Assembly (NCBI GenBank): GCA_019918135.1
Contig: WBZZ01003799.1
Coordinates: 61,001 to 125,000, forward strand
Direction of reading: 5' to 3'
From: Paulinella micropora
Lineage: Eukaryota; Cercozoa; Imbricatea; Euglyphida; Paulinellidae
DNA length: 64,000 nucleotides
Part shown: positions 54,189 through 63,459 of the stretch, piece after piece
How positions within the stretch are numbered: position 1 is the first letter of the stretch
Layout of the letters: the number at the start of each line of letters is the position of its first letter
Notes under the pieces: generated by a model
What the model was told of the DNA's origin: nothing
Databases searched by the model: none
The model's input: only the letters and a program-made list of their open reading frames with translations
Program-made: the position numbers and the translations under genes

Positions 54189-55003
54189 ATGGACTATAAG
54201 GGAGGCCGTGCGAGTGGTATCTATTACATAAATAGCAAAAACAGAATAACTGGCACAGATAGCGACTTCACACACGAAGTCAATATGAAGGGGTTAGACA
54301 ATCCCACACATTGTAAAATTCTTCATATCTATGTTCCAAAATCTCATTATTCAGTTGCCTCTCCATATAATACTTTTACATTATCCAAAGACGGGTATGA
54401 GGCTTTAATTACGATACCTGAGGGAAACTACACAATGAACAATCTAAAAAATAAGTTGTCGGAGGTACTGACGACAGAAACTCCGAATGACTATACTTAT
54501 GTCGTCTCAAGCATCAATTATACAAACACAGAAGCGGAGGATGGAAAATTAACATTCAGTGTTTCAAATAACGGAGGTATTCAACCGCGGTTTATATTTT
54601 ATACAGATACCCGTATTCACGAGGTTATGGGTTTGATAGAAATTCAACATATTTCTTTACTAATGATTTTATTAAATCGCCAAATGTGATTATTTTAACT
54701 GGCGAAAAAACTCTGTATCTTCAATCGGACTTAGTGGGGGAAGGTGATAATCATGTGCTACAAGAAATATACACAGCCAACGAAATTCCATTTGGAGCCA
54801 TTATATACGACGGAAGTGGGTCTGAGTATGGTAAAAAATGATCAACCAGTTCAAATAATGTATATAGGTTTTATCTTACAGACGAAAACGATCAGGCTAT
54901 AAATCTTAATGGGTTAGGTATTGTTATGACATTGTTGATTTACAGAGAGACAAATTATTTTAATTTATTTACATCATTTTTCAATTTGTTAAAGGTTAGG
55001 TAA
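54189..55003 (+). CDS. Penton-like minor capsid protein, frameshift and stop
   Basis: Starts ATG 54189 (MDYKGGRASGIYYINSKNRI). The first frame to 54689 has the minor-capsid pattern IYYINSKNRITGTDSDFTHE, CKILHIYVPKSHYSV and ITIPEGNYTMNNLKNKLSEV. Near 54635 the frame shifts to one holding NDFIKSPNVIILTGEKTLYL and ANEIPFGAIIYDG. This is interrupted by TGA at about 54838 and ends by 55003. Penton-base-like single-jelly-roll proteins sit directly upstream of the major capsid gene in Polintons, as here. Confidence 0.7.
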
Positions 55004-55091
55004 GGTAATTAATTTAATTTTGGAATTATTTTTTTTCTATAAATATATTCTGGTGAATTAGTTAATTTTCACAACTGCCTAAAAAACAAAA

Positions 55092-56633
55092 ATGCCAACT
55101 CAACACGGCGGAGAATTAGACTTCAGTAAGACTGATTATATCAGCGGTTCGTATCGCCTTAACAAACTTACTCCTCGCGAAGGAGCAGGAAATGTTGTTG
55201 TTACTTCAGCGGGCGGTCAGGAAAGCACATTTGACCTTATCAGTCGCCCATTTAACTTGGCAAAGTCGGTGCTGAGTTTCACTTACATCCCTGGTGCTTC
55301 AGGAGTTGCAGATAGACACAATCGTATTTTTATGGATTGTTTGAGTATGATTAGACAGATTCAACTTCAAACCCGTAGTGGTGTTTATTTGTGTGATTTG
55401 AATAATGTCGGAACTATTACGAAAATGATTTGGAAGCCTGAGACTTCATTGAAGGACTTTTTGGCAGTTGAGAACCATGGAGCAGGTCTTGGTGTTGGGT
55501 GTATGCTTCAAAAGTGTAATGCTGATGGGCGAGCAACAACAGCCTTTACTGCTAACGTGTATGCTGGACAACAGGCAAGTGCGGCGACTGTAGCGGGTAG
55601 TATTGATAACGATGCTCACCTTCGGGCAACATTGAATGTTTATGGTAATGCTATTGCTGGGGCTATCGCTCCTCCATCACTTAATGCACGAAGACATGAT
55701 GGTACTTTGCTGACAACTGGAGCGGGTGCTTTGTCTGCTGTGAATGTTTCATACACTGAGGCGAAGTATCTTGAGGGAGGTATTGGTGATGCTAACACAG
55801 ACCCCATTATTTATGTGAAGATTCCATTGTCTATGATTTACAATACTATTTTCGCACTTGATAAGACTATTATGTTTCCTGAAATTCTGACCATGCGAAT
55901 TGTTTGGGCGGCTAGTAACAGAACTATTTATCACGTTGGTGGTGTTGATGCTGATACAGGTCTGGCTACCACTATTAACACAGCAAATCAAGGTTTTTTT
56001 CCTTGCACCCCTAATTCGCAGGTAGCAAACTTAAACTTGTTTCTAGCAGTTGAAACAAACCCTGATGTTATCCAGTCTATTCAACAAAGCAGTGCCGAAG
56101 GTATGTCTTTTACGATTGACTACCCATACTCATACAAAAACACGATTCAGGCATCTACAAGTCAGAACATTATTATGAGGTTCGATAGAGGACACGGACG
56201 GAGAATTAAGAAAATTTACCATTCAGCATTTAATAATGAAGAAACAAAGAATACTGCGTATGATAACGATAATAGGAATGGTTCAAAGATTACTTCCTTC
56301 TATACTACCCTTGACGGGTCTAGACTTCAAGAATTCAATATTAGCACTGCTAATACAACCCTTGAAGATTACATGTATCTAAAAAATAAGATTGAAGGCA
56401 GTGCTTGGGTAAATAGCAATGTCTATCAATACAACTGGTTCTGGGTGGATACATTTGACAACACTCGCCCGCTTTGGAGTAAAGACCGGAATGAAATTAG
56501 TGGGCTTGACCTTTCTCAAGAGAGACGCTGGGAGATGATGGCTACTACTGCAAATGTTGGTCTCAATCATTACACTCTTGCTATCACTCAACGAGAGGTT
56601 CAAGTCAAGGCAAATGTTATTACTATTTCATAA
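55092..56633 (+). CDS. Major capsid protein (double-jelly-roll type)
   Basis: 513 codons without interruption. The ATG lies in an AAAAATGCC context after an A/T-rich leader containing TATAAATATA. Length and location (after penton, protease and ATPase) fit Polinton capsid proteins. The sequence is beta-rich with characteristic blocks (FNLAKSVLSFTYIPG, SMIRQIQLQTRSGVYLCDLN, KIPLSMIYN, RRWEMMATTANVGLNHYTLA). It forms the trimeric capsomers. The intact frame contrasts with its damaged neighbours. Confidence 0.85.
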   Translation: MPTQHGGELDFSKTDYISGSYRLNKLTPREGAGNVVVTSAGGQESTFDLISRPFNLAKSVLSFTYIPGASGVADRHNRIFMDCLSMIRQIQLQTRSGVYLCDLNNVGTITKMIWKPETSLKDFLAVENHGAGLGVGCMLQKCNADGRATTAFTANVYAGQQASAATVAGSIDNDAHLRATLNVYGNAIAGAIAPPSLNARRHDGTLLTTGAGALSAVNVSYTEAKYLEGGIGDANTDPIIYVKIPLSMIYNTIFALDKTIMFPEILTMRIVWAASNRTIYHVGGVDADTGLATTINTANQGFFPCTPNSQVANLNLFLAVETNPDVIQSIQQSSAEGMSFTIDYPYSYKNTIQASTSQNIIMRFDRGHGRRIKKIYHSAFNNEETKNTAYDNDNRNGSKITSFYTTLDGSRLQEFNISTANTTLEDYMYLKNKIEGSAWVNSNVYQYNWFWVDTFDNTRPLWSKDRNEISGLDLSQERRWEMMATTANVGLNHYTLAITQREVQVKANVITIS

Positions 56634-56738
56634 TGGATATGAACAGATTTATGAATAAAATATCAATGATTTAAATAATTTTTTTTATTTTATATATAAA
56701 CTCGTTATATAAACAAACTCGTTCGTGTTATACACAAT

Positions 56739-57978
56739 ATGTCCCACCAGAGAAACTTAATCTCACAAAATCCAGACGGAGAATTTATAAATGTCAGTGT
56801 TGGATATAATGGTAATATTGAAACAAATAATTCAAAAACCGCTTTTGGCGAAGCAGTAGTAGGTCAATCAACACCAGTATTACAAGAAATCTTTCCATAT
56901 ACCATTAATACTAGGATATGGACAAAAACAGAAACAAAATCATCTGTGTCATTTTGAATAATATGGCTGAATTGAAAACAACTGCTGATGCTACGGCAGA
57001 TGCTAGACTGGTAAGTAAAAGGAGAATAAAATATAGAACTGGAATGGGTGTCCTAGCCCGCTTTACTGCTCTATGGACAACGGATGATACAAAAGATTAC
57101 TATTCATATATTGGAATAGGAAATGATCTCGTTGATGGATTTTATTTTTACAAAAATCAAGCAGGAATGAATATCGCACATTGTAAAGGAGGTGCCGCAG
57201 TTTATATTGACCAAGAAGACTGGGACGACCCTTGCGATGGAAATTATGCTATGCCAAACTTAGACTGGAGCAGAGGAAATGTATTTCAAATTCAATTTCA
57301 GTATCTTGGGTTTGGTGCTATTAAGTTTTATATTGAAAATCCCATAACAGGATTATTTCAATTAGTTCATATGATTGAGTATACGAATGCTAATAATTGT
57401 GTAAGCCTGCGAAATACGACATTACCTTTTACGGCATTAATGAGAAATGATGCAAAGACTGGAATACAAACTCTTAAAACAGCGAGTGCCAGTTTATTCA
57501 TTGAGGGAACAAATACTATTAATACCAGCATAACAAACGAAGTGCAAGGAAGTAAAGCAGCAAACACCACTGAAAGTCCTATTATTAGTATAAGAAACAA
57601 AGCGGTATTTGATGCGGGTGGTGCTAATTTAACAAATTATTCAAATATTTATCCTACTTTGATAAGTATCACAAATGAAGATAGTAAGTCGTGTGTAGTA
57701 AGAATGGTATTAAATGGAACACTAACTGGAGCAGGTTTTGCAGATTTGATTCTAAGTATTCAATTGTAGATACTGACATAAAGGCGAGTGCAATCGCAAA
57801 CGGAACAACAATTTTTTAACTTTACGTAAATTCTCAATCAACTCAACAAATAAATCTTAGAAATTATGATATATATTTGACTCCTAGTGATGTATTGACT
57901 TTTACACAGAAATCCGCTGGAACTGCCAATAATGGTTCAAATGTCAATGTTATCGCTAATTTTATTGAGGATCAGTGA
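56739..57978 (+). CDS. Virion surface-like protein, frameshifts
   Basis: The first frame (56739-56954) starts MSHQRNLISQNPDGEF and includes QSTPVLQEIFPYTINTR. The second (to 57769) contains KYRTGMGVLARFTALWTTDD, GIGNDLVDGFYFYKNQAGMN, RGNVFQIQFQYLGFGAIKFY and HMIEYTNANNCVSLRNTTLP. A third piece to 57978 carries a beta-rich end with one TAA at about 57818. The GFGAI...H-I-E-Y-x-N layout is seen in structural proteins of some large viruses and phages, often as spike or fiber parts. It follows the capsid gene, so a virion role is likely. Confidence 0.6.
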
Positions 57979-58028
57979 TACAGAAAGAAAAAAATAATAA
58001 AAAAAATAAAACGGAAGGTAATGTGATA

Positions 58029-58514
58029 TTAGAGATATTTTTTTACCGCATCTTTATAATTAAAATAAGGTTGCTGAATTAAATATTCAAGGTATGGTTT
58101 ATCAATCTTAGCAACATCTTCAATTTTCATTTTTTTATACTTACCATATTGAAGAAAAATATCGGTTTCATTTTGCTGATATTCTTTCTTTAATATACAT
58201 CCTTCTTCTGTACATGTAGCATTCGCTATTTCTTTGCCAACTTTAGCCTTGATGTCTGTGATACTAGTCTCTTTTAAATCAGTTGTGTTAAAAGGTGTGC
58301 TTTCTTCTTGCTGACCGAAGGTCGCATCTTCAACTACGTTGGAGTTGTCCGTTATGGTCTCCAATGGAATAACTACTTTCACATTGTCATCCCTCGGCTT
58401 GTATTGTTCAATGTCAGGTTTAGTCCATTTAATCGAAGGTTTCTTAATTTCAACGTCAAGGTTCCATTTGTCAATTTCATTTAAGTAGTCTTGCTTGGTG
58501 TTGAGTTCACTCAT
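58029..58514 (-). CDS. Protein with ExoX-C-like motif, copy A
   Basis: 161 residues, uninterrupted, with TTATATAC 11-18 nt before the ATG. The N-terminal part is charged and contains NVVEDATFGQQEE, nearly repeated in the protease N-terminus. The C-terminus has FLQYGKYKKMKIEDVAKIDK followed by PYLEYLIQQPYF. This is the GKYKG...VA..DxPYLEW pattern of ExoX-C/DUF3820-like modules, which accompany nucleases and replication enzymes. It may be a replication accessory or scaffold protein. Confidence 0.5.
   Translation of the reverse strand: MSELNTKQDYLNEIDKWNLDVEIKKPSIKWTKPDIEQYKPRDDNVKVVIPLETITDNSNVVEDATFGQQEESTPFNTTDLKETSITDIKAKVGKEIANATCTEEGCILKKEYQQNETDIFLQYGKYKKMKIEDVAKIDKPYLEYLIQQPYFNYKDAVKKYL
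58308..58352 (-). repeat. Short coding repeat shared with the protease gene (53448-53492)
   Basis: GTTGAAGAT(A/G)CGACCTTCGGTCAGCAAGA occurs in both places in opposite orientation. It encodes VED(T/A)TFGQQE in both proteins. Confidence 0.8.
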
Positions 58515-58541
58515 CTTGTATATAAAGTAAATATTAATTTT

Positions 58542-58830
58542 TATTGTAAATATTCTTTTAATTCACTTTTAATGTCTGTAAATTTATCAAACCACGGCTG
58601 TTTCATAACCCATTCAAGACATGGTTTGTCAATGGTAGCAACATCTTGAATTTTTTTTCCTTTGTATTTGCCAAATGGAAAAAATCGGTTGGCTTTCCTT
58701 CTCTACTTTTTTCAATTGCCTTAATTTCTTCATCAATCATCTGTTGGACATCTCTTACTGAAAAGAATTTCTTATTCTTCTCAATTGAAGGTCGTCCAAA
58801 TTTTTCAGATAGTCTGGTGAGGGTGGTCAT
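58542..58830 (-). CDS. Protein with ExoX-C-like motif, copy B, one frameshift
   Basis: The ATG at 58830 gives MTTLTRLSEKFGRPSIEK and DVQQMIDEEIKAIEKSREGK. At an A/T-rich run near 58680 the frame shifts to one with FPFGKYKGKKIQDVATIDKP and CLEWVMKQPWFDKF, ending at TAA 58542. It is a tandem paralogue of copy A with the better-preserved motif. Confidence 0.5.
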
Positions 58831-58894
58831 TGGTCTATATAGATTGGTAAAAAAAAATTATGGAAAAAAATTAATTATTTAATATTATGTTATA

Positions 58895-61613
58895 TTAAAT
58901 TTTAAGAGTAGGTGTGAAGCCGTGTGGAATACTATCATTTTCATTGATAAACTCACGTCCGCACCATTTATTCTCATTAACTTTCTTTTTTATGTTTGTA
59001 GTATGAACTATGCTGAAATGGTTAATGTTTTGCTGTTTGCTATTTCGTGATAAGCGAATTTTCTTCATTTGAAAATCTCTAACATTTTCAATGATTTCAC
59101 CTAAATACATCTTTTCATATACTTCTGGATTTAGCCCTTTTCAATTCAACCCCTTACCTCTTAGATGGTAGTATCTCTTTTTTACTCCTTCATTTTCGTA
59201 GCATTCAATTATATGAACTCCTTTGTCTTTATGTTTCAAGTCATTCTTAGTCAGGTAAGGGAGAAAGGCTTCATTCGTTGTAAATTCTAACATATACAAT
59301 TTGGAGCGATCCATATTCCTCTTATTATCTTACAACAATCTCCTAAGTCATCCGTTATTCCTCCAAGAGATTATCGCCAAGTCTTTTGATTAGTTTAGCG
59401 AACATAACATGCAACACTAAACTATCGGTATCGGTGTAATAGAAGTCAGCCTCTATGCCTTTATTTGGATTAGCCTCTTTTATGTAGTTATACATAATTT
59501 GCCTGCTATATGCTAGAACGAATGCCCCGTAGTGAGAAGGTTTAGTTATGCTACCTTCAATTATTTCTTCCTTTCTAGGAATTCCAGATACATGCCATAG
59601 TTTGTTTCCGTCTTTATTTTTGAATTCAACCACATCTGATATATAATTTTTTGTCCAAAATTTCCAATACTCTTCATTTGATTTAATATATTCTGCTTCT
59701 GTTGGGATAGGTCGTTGTATCATCTTTCCGTATAGCGAATTCATAAATAGTTTGGCTAATAAATATTGCAGTGTGCCTTTTTCGCTATTCTCTTTTGCCT
59801 TAAACATTTCTAATATATATTCTTTGAATACTGGTTCTGCCTCCTCTGTATAGTATCCTTCATGAATTGTTATATCGTATCCTTCCTTAATCACATCTTC
59901 AATATCAACACTTGTAAGCCATTGGTCTTTCATATCGGCTAAATTCCACTTTAATGAACCCATTTTATTTCTCTGTCCTATTCTAGAATGTAATATGTCT
60001 TTTGGAGAGATATAATCAACATTGTAAATACCGATAGGAATACAATTATAATCAAATGGTGCGATAGCCTGCTTAATTTCTCCAACCATAAATAAATTAA
60101 GCATCGCTGTTGGGTATAAAGATACGACATCCGCATCAACTAAATAATCAGTTAATTTATCAAATGTGATTTTCCCTGCTAAGTAGTCCTTGTATTGTTT
60201 TGAAACAAATCTTTTTTTGCTTGGATATATTCTTGCTCCGATAACCGCTTTTCTAAATGCCTTCTCTTGTTCAATAGTTGGAAGTCTTACATCGTGCGTA
60301 CCATCAATCATTTTCTTCCAGATATTGAAGGCGATGCTTGAAGTTGAAATGTATGAAGTTAAATTCACCGAGTGCTTTTCAAATATCTCTGTGTTTATTT
60401 TGTCATATAACTCTTTTAACCCCATAACATCACACTTCAAATATTCAAGACACTTATTTCTTAATTCCTCACTCATTGTTTCCCAAGTAGATGCCTTGTC
60501 GTGGTCAAAATCTCCTTTAAGAGTTTTACATTTCATATTTTCTAAGTTTTCTTTCAAAGTCCCCTGAGTATGCTTACACATATCATACATTTTAATATTT
60601 TCAAATTGTAAAGAGATTATTGACCCATTATTAATCATATGTGATTTTGGTTTAATACCTCTTCTTATTCATTCCTGTTTAATAAAGTAGTGGTCAAAGT
60701 TCGCCCCATTAAACCCGTTCACATATAAAATCGGTGCTTCTTCATCTTTCTTCTTTTTCTTTCTTACTCCTGCTACTTTCTTGACTGGATTATGTGGTTG
60801 TTTGTTAGACTATTCTAATGCTAACTTTCTTCCTCTCTCTAAGAGTAAATCAAGAAATTTAGAAATATAATCTATACCAGAGTAATATTTAAATCCTTCC
60901 ATTCCCTGAGTATATCCGACTATATATTAACAATCGTGGATGTCAAAACCTTCAGAAATCGTTTTGTTTCTCCAAATTTCTAAGTCGTAATGAAGGATTT
61001 CATCTTTGTTGTTATATTTTTCTGTATGAGCCTTTGTTATTAAATGTCTCTTTCCATTCTTTAATATTTTTCTATTCGCATAATTAATAACTTTTGGATT
61101 ACAAGTATGTTTTGTAAAATACTTAGTTAAGCATTTTTCACATTTCTTTTTACCTCTTTTAATTAATCCGAAATAGTGATTATTCTCTAAGTAAATCATA
61201 ATATCAGCTTCTTCACCTATTTCGTTCGTGCTTATTGTCTCTTTCGTTAGGGAATTTGTAATTTCGTATGTCTTCCCTTCCTTTATCAAAGTATCAAGGA
61301 TTTTTACTGCTGTAGAAAATGGGATTGTGCAATCATTAGAAAGATCGAATTGTTCTCTAATATCATTACATCTTTTTCTGTTAATGAGTGGCATATTAAG
61401 AATGTATTTACAAAGGAAGAATAAGCAATTATTATTTTTGCTAGCGGGAAATATTAATATACTTTCCTCATATTTCGTTTGTTTGTTTTTGTATTTTCCT
61501 TCATAGCATCCTCCTCCGTTTTCTTGAACTACTACTACCTTAGCATATTCAATAATCCTGTCATAACCTAATCCAGCTGCTTCAATATTGCTAATGTTGA
61601 ACTCATTCAACAT
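58895..61613 (-). CDS. Protein-primed family B DNA polymerase, interrupted
   Basis: Pieces: 61613-60927, 60926-60639 (open except for stops), 60638-59355 and a shifted C-terminal part to 58895. Motifs in order: Exo I ILHYDLEIW, Exo II NGFNGANFDHYF, Exo III CLEYLKCDVMGL, Pol A DADVVSLYPTAM, Pol B LLAKLFMNSLYGKM, Pol C FYYTDTDSLVL. The C-terminus includes MYLGEIIENVRDFQMKKIRL and NENKWCGREF. Three stops (about 60927, 60807, 60671) lie in one otherwise open frame. Another frame change follows Pol C near 59360. This is the element's own replicase, which uses a terminal protein as primer. The copy cannot make a full-length product as read. Confidence 0.85.
59111..59354 (-). other. Polymerase palm/thumb remnant in shifted frames
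   Basis: Between the DTDS piece and the C-terminal piece, other minus frames carry KIIRGIWIAPN and other polymerase-like fragments with stops. This is part of the polymerase gene with several breaks. Confidence 0.5.
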
Positions 61614-61636
61614 TTCAATAAAATTACCATAGTTTT

Positions 61637-61990
61637 TTATTTGAAAAAAATTAAATGTTTTCTTTTATAATATCTATTTAATTCTTCGTGGTCTGTTATG
61701 TATGTAATAGTAATATGAACATCGGCATTTCCCGTCATACCATTTCTTTTAGCATCCAATAGAATAGGAAGTATAACCTCTCGCTCTAATGAGTCAGTAT
61801 CGTAAAAGTTTATGTTTAATCCTTGCTTCTCGTATGTAAGAGAGTTTAATCTATTGTATCGTCTAGATTTTAACTCTACTACTTTGAATTCAGTCTTGCT
61901 CTCTCTAGTTGTAGTTTTCCTCAAATTCGCCCTTACCTTCGCTAGTTCTACATTTTCCTTCGTCGGTCTGGGCGGTAATGGTGGTGGCAT
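61637..61990 (-). CDS. 117-residue protein, possibly the polymerase N-terminus
   Basis: ATG at 61990 (MPPPLPPRPTKENVELAKV). Charged helices are followed by NFYDTDSLEREVILPILLDA and HITITYITDHEELNRYYKRK. It ends 23 bp before the polymerase frame, in a different frame. Its style resembles the N-terminal region of Polinton polymerases, so it may be the detached start of that gene. Confidence 0.45.
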   Translation of the reverse strand: MPPPLPPRPTKENVELAKVRANLRKTTTRESKTEFKVVELKSRRYNRLNSLTYEKQGLNINFYDTDSLEREVILPILLDAKRNGMTGNADVHITITYITDHEELNRYYKRKHLIFFK

Positions 61991-62101
61991 ATTTTACTTT
62001 TATATGAGTGTGGATATAAAAATAATAAAATAAATTAAATTGATTTACCGATATTATATATATAAATAAAATCTTATCTTTAAATTGAAATTGTTTTACA
62101 T

Positions 62102-62301
62102 TTATGGAAAAATATTTTCTTCATTTAGGATTTCTCTCTTGCTTTCATTTCTTCGTATTCTTTAAGTTTCCTGTTTCGTTCTTTCAGTTTTTTTTCTTCT
62201 TATGTGTACTTCATCGCGGTGCTTATGATAATAAGCAGTCGCTTTTTCATTGTTAGCCTTCCGTTTGTCCTCTAGTGTGAGATATTTCTTGTGTCTTCCA
62301 T
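62102..62301 (-). CDS. Small basic protein, frame broken
   Basis: The ATG at 62301 opens only nine codons. The next frame is open and protein-like (KKYLTLEDKRKANNEKATAY, YHKHRDEVHIRRKKTER) to TAA 62102 with one internal TAA. It resembles Lys/Arg/Tyr-rich tails of viral nucleases. The 40-bp repeat lies 8 nt upstream. Confidence 0.3.
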
Positions 62302-62309
62302 ATCTATAT

Positions 62310-62349
62310 TATAAGTAATAATATTTATTTCTTTAAATGGTTTTACATT
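62310..62349 (-). promoter_or_regulatory. 40-bp upstream repeat, copy 1
   Basis: Identical over 40 bp with 62626-62665. On the minus strand it contains AAAGAAATAAATATTATTAC and ends TTATA just before the ATG of each gene. Candidate promoter for the leftward small genes. Confidence 0.65.
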
Positions 62350-62412
62350 TTATTATTGTTCAATAAATATAATAGCCCTTAATTTAAGTTGTGCGATTGC
62401 TTCTTCACAAAT

Positions 62413-62622
62413 TCACCATTTATGTATATTCAACATGGTAGGATCTGCTAGTAATGCTATGTTTCTCTGTTTATTCCAAAACTTAAAAGCTTTACTATAT
62501 CGTTGAAGCACTTCTCTTTTTGTGTAATTCTTAATATTTCTATCGTCTGCTAATGCTTCTGGAACATGTAAGTTGTAGAGTTCTTTCATTTTCTTGTCAG
62601 CTTGCATCATCATAGAAGACAT
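62413..62622 (-). CDS. Small helical protein, 69 residues
   Basis: An uninterrupted frame, MSSMMMQADKKMKELYNLHV to the stop at 62413. Helical and basic (EVLQRYSKAFKFWNKQRNIA). The 40-bp repeat ends 4 nt upstream of its ATG. No family is recognised. Confidence 0.5.
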   Translation of the reverse strand: MSSMMMQADKKMKELYNLHVPEALADDRNIKNYTKREVLQRYSKAFKFWNKQRNIALLADPTMLNIHKW

Positions 62623-62625
62623 TTA

Positions 62626-62665
62626 TATAAGTAATAATATTTATTTCTTTAAATGGTTTTACATT
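62626..62665 (-). promoter_or_regulatory. 40-bp upstream repeat, copy 2
   Basis: Exact copy of 62310-62349, placed 4 nt upstream of the ATG at 62622. Confidence 0.65.
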
Positions 62666-62671
62666 GTATTT

Positions 62672-62872
62672 TTATAATATTTCTATGTCGTCGTTTCTAC
62701 GAGTTGTACGAATACCTTTATGTCCTCCTATCATAACCTCTTCTTTCTCTGCGAAGTAGTCTATATGAAAATCTGATTTTTCGTGTTGATATTTTCCATA
62801 TATCCCTATTACCTTTCCGCATATACATTTATCTTTCTTCTTTCCTTCACATATTCCGCTCTCTTCTGTTTG
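62672..62872 (-). CDS. Small zinc-ribbon-like ORF without clean start
   Basis: The frame is open after a TAG near 62873 and reads ESGICEGKKDKCICGKVIGI with C-x7-C-x-C-G, then HIDYFAEKEEVMIGGHKG. An ATG at about 62886 lies in another frame, so start and body are out of phase. Possible remnant of a small zinc-binding protein. Confidence 0.3.
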   Translation of the reverse strand, partial: QTEESGICEGKKKDKCICGKVIGIYGKYQHEKSDFHIDYFAEKEEVMIGGHKGIRTTRRNDDIEIL

Positions 62873-62919
62873 CTAGTATCCATCTATATAAACGAAAATT
62901 TTTCTTTTATGATATATAC

Positions 62920-63072
62920 ATGTTTTCTCGTAGTGTGATGTAGAAGGCTATTTGGCTGTTTTTGTTTCTTTGCATTTATTTTACGGGAAATTAATAGGAG
63001 AGAACAAATGAAATTTATGAGGTCGTTTTGAGGTACAAAAAATGACACTTGTAAATTTCATATTATACTACT
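62920..63072 (-). repeat. Polinton terminal inverted repeat, right
   Basis: Reverse complement of 43625-43777 with 8 mismatches. Ends ATACTACT at 63072. Confidence 0.95.
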
Positions 63073-63078
63073 CTCCTC
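63073..63078. repeat. 6-bp target-site duplication, right
   Basis: CTCCTC, equal to 43619-43624. Confidence 0.7.
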
Positions 63079-63459
63079 TCCTCTTCTCTCCTCTCCTCTC
63101 TTCTCTCTCTCTCCTTTCTCTCTCTCTTCTCTCTCTCTCCTCTCTCTCTCTCTCTCTGTGGCACTGCTTCCAAGTGAAGGCACTGTCGGTCACAAGCGCA
63201 TAAGGGCAGGACGCTGTCGGTCACAAGCTCATAAGGGCAGGACAGCGTTTCTGGAGAGCCATGACTGACTGTGATTTCGTGGCACTGGAAAAAGGACATC
63301 CAACCTGGCCCCGCCCAGCCTTTAACCTGCTGCGAGTTGCCATAGGTATGCCAGCGAGGCAGGGCAGAATACTTAGGAACAAGTAGGACAGGGACATGCT
63401 TAAGAAAACGTGGATCGGCATGACTGCACGTCCTTTCTTTTTGTGCATAGCTAGACAAA

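Larger units (their letters stand above)
43625..63072. mobile_element. Polinton/Maverick-type element (polinton-like virus), 19,448 bp
   Basis: Both ends begin AGTAGTATAATATG and carry 153-bp inverted repeats. A 6-bp target duplication flanks the element. It has the Polinton gene set: rve integrase, protein-primed family B polymerase, packaging ATPase, adenain-like protease, penton-like and double-jelly-roll-type capsid proteins. Size, terminal AG and 6-bp duplication are those known for Polintons. It is AT-rich in contrast to its GC-rich target. The capsid and protease genes are intact; polymerase, ATPase, fiber and minor capsid genes are interrupted, so it is probably a defective endogenous copy. 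Confidence 0.95.
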
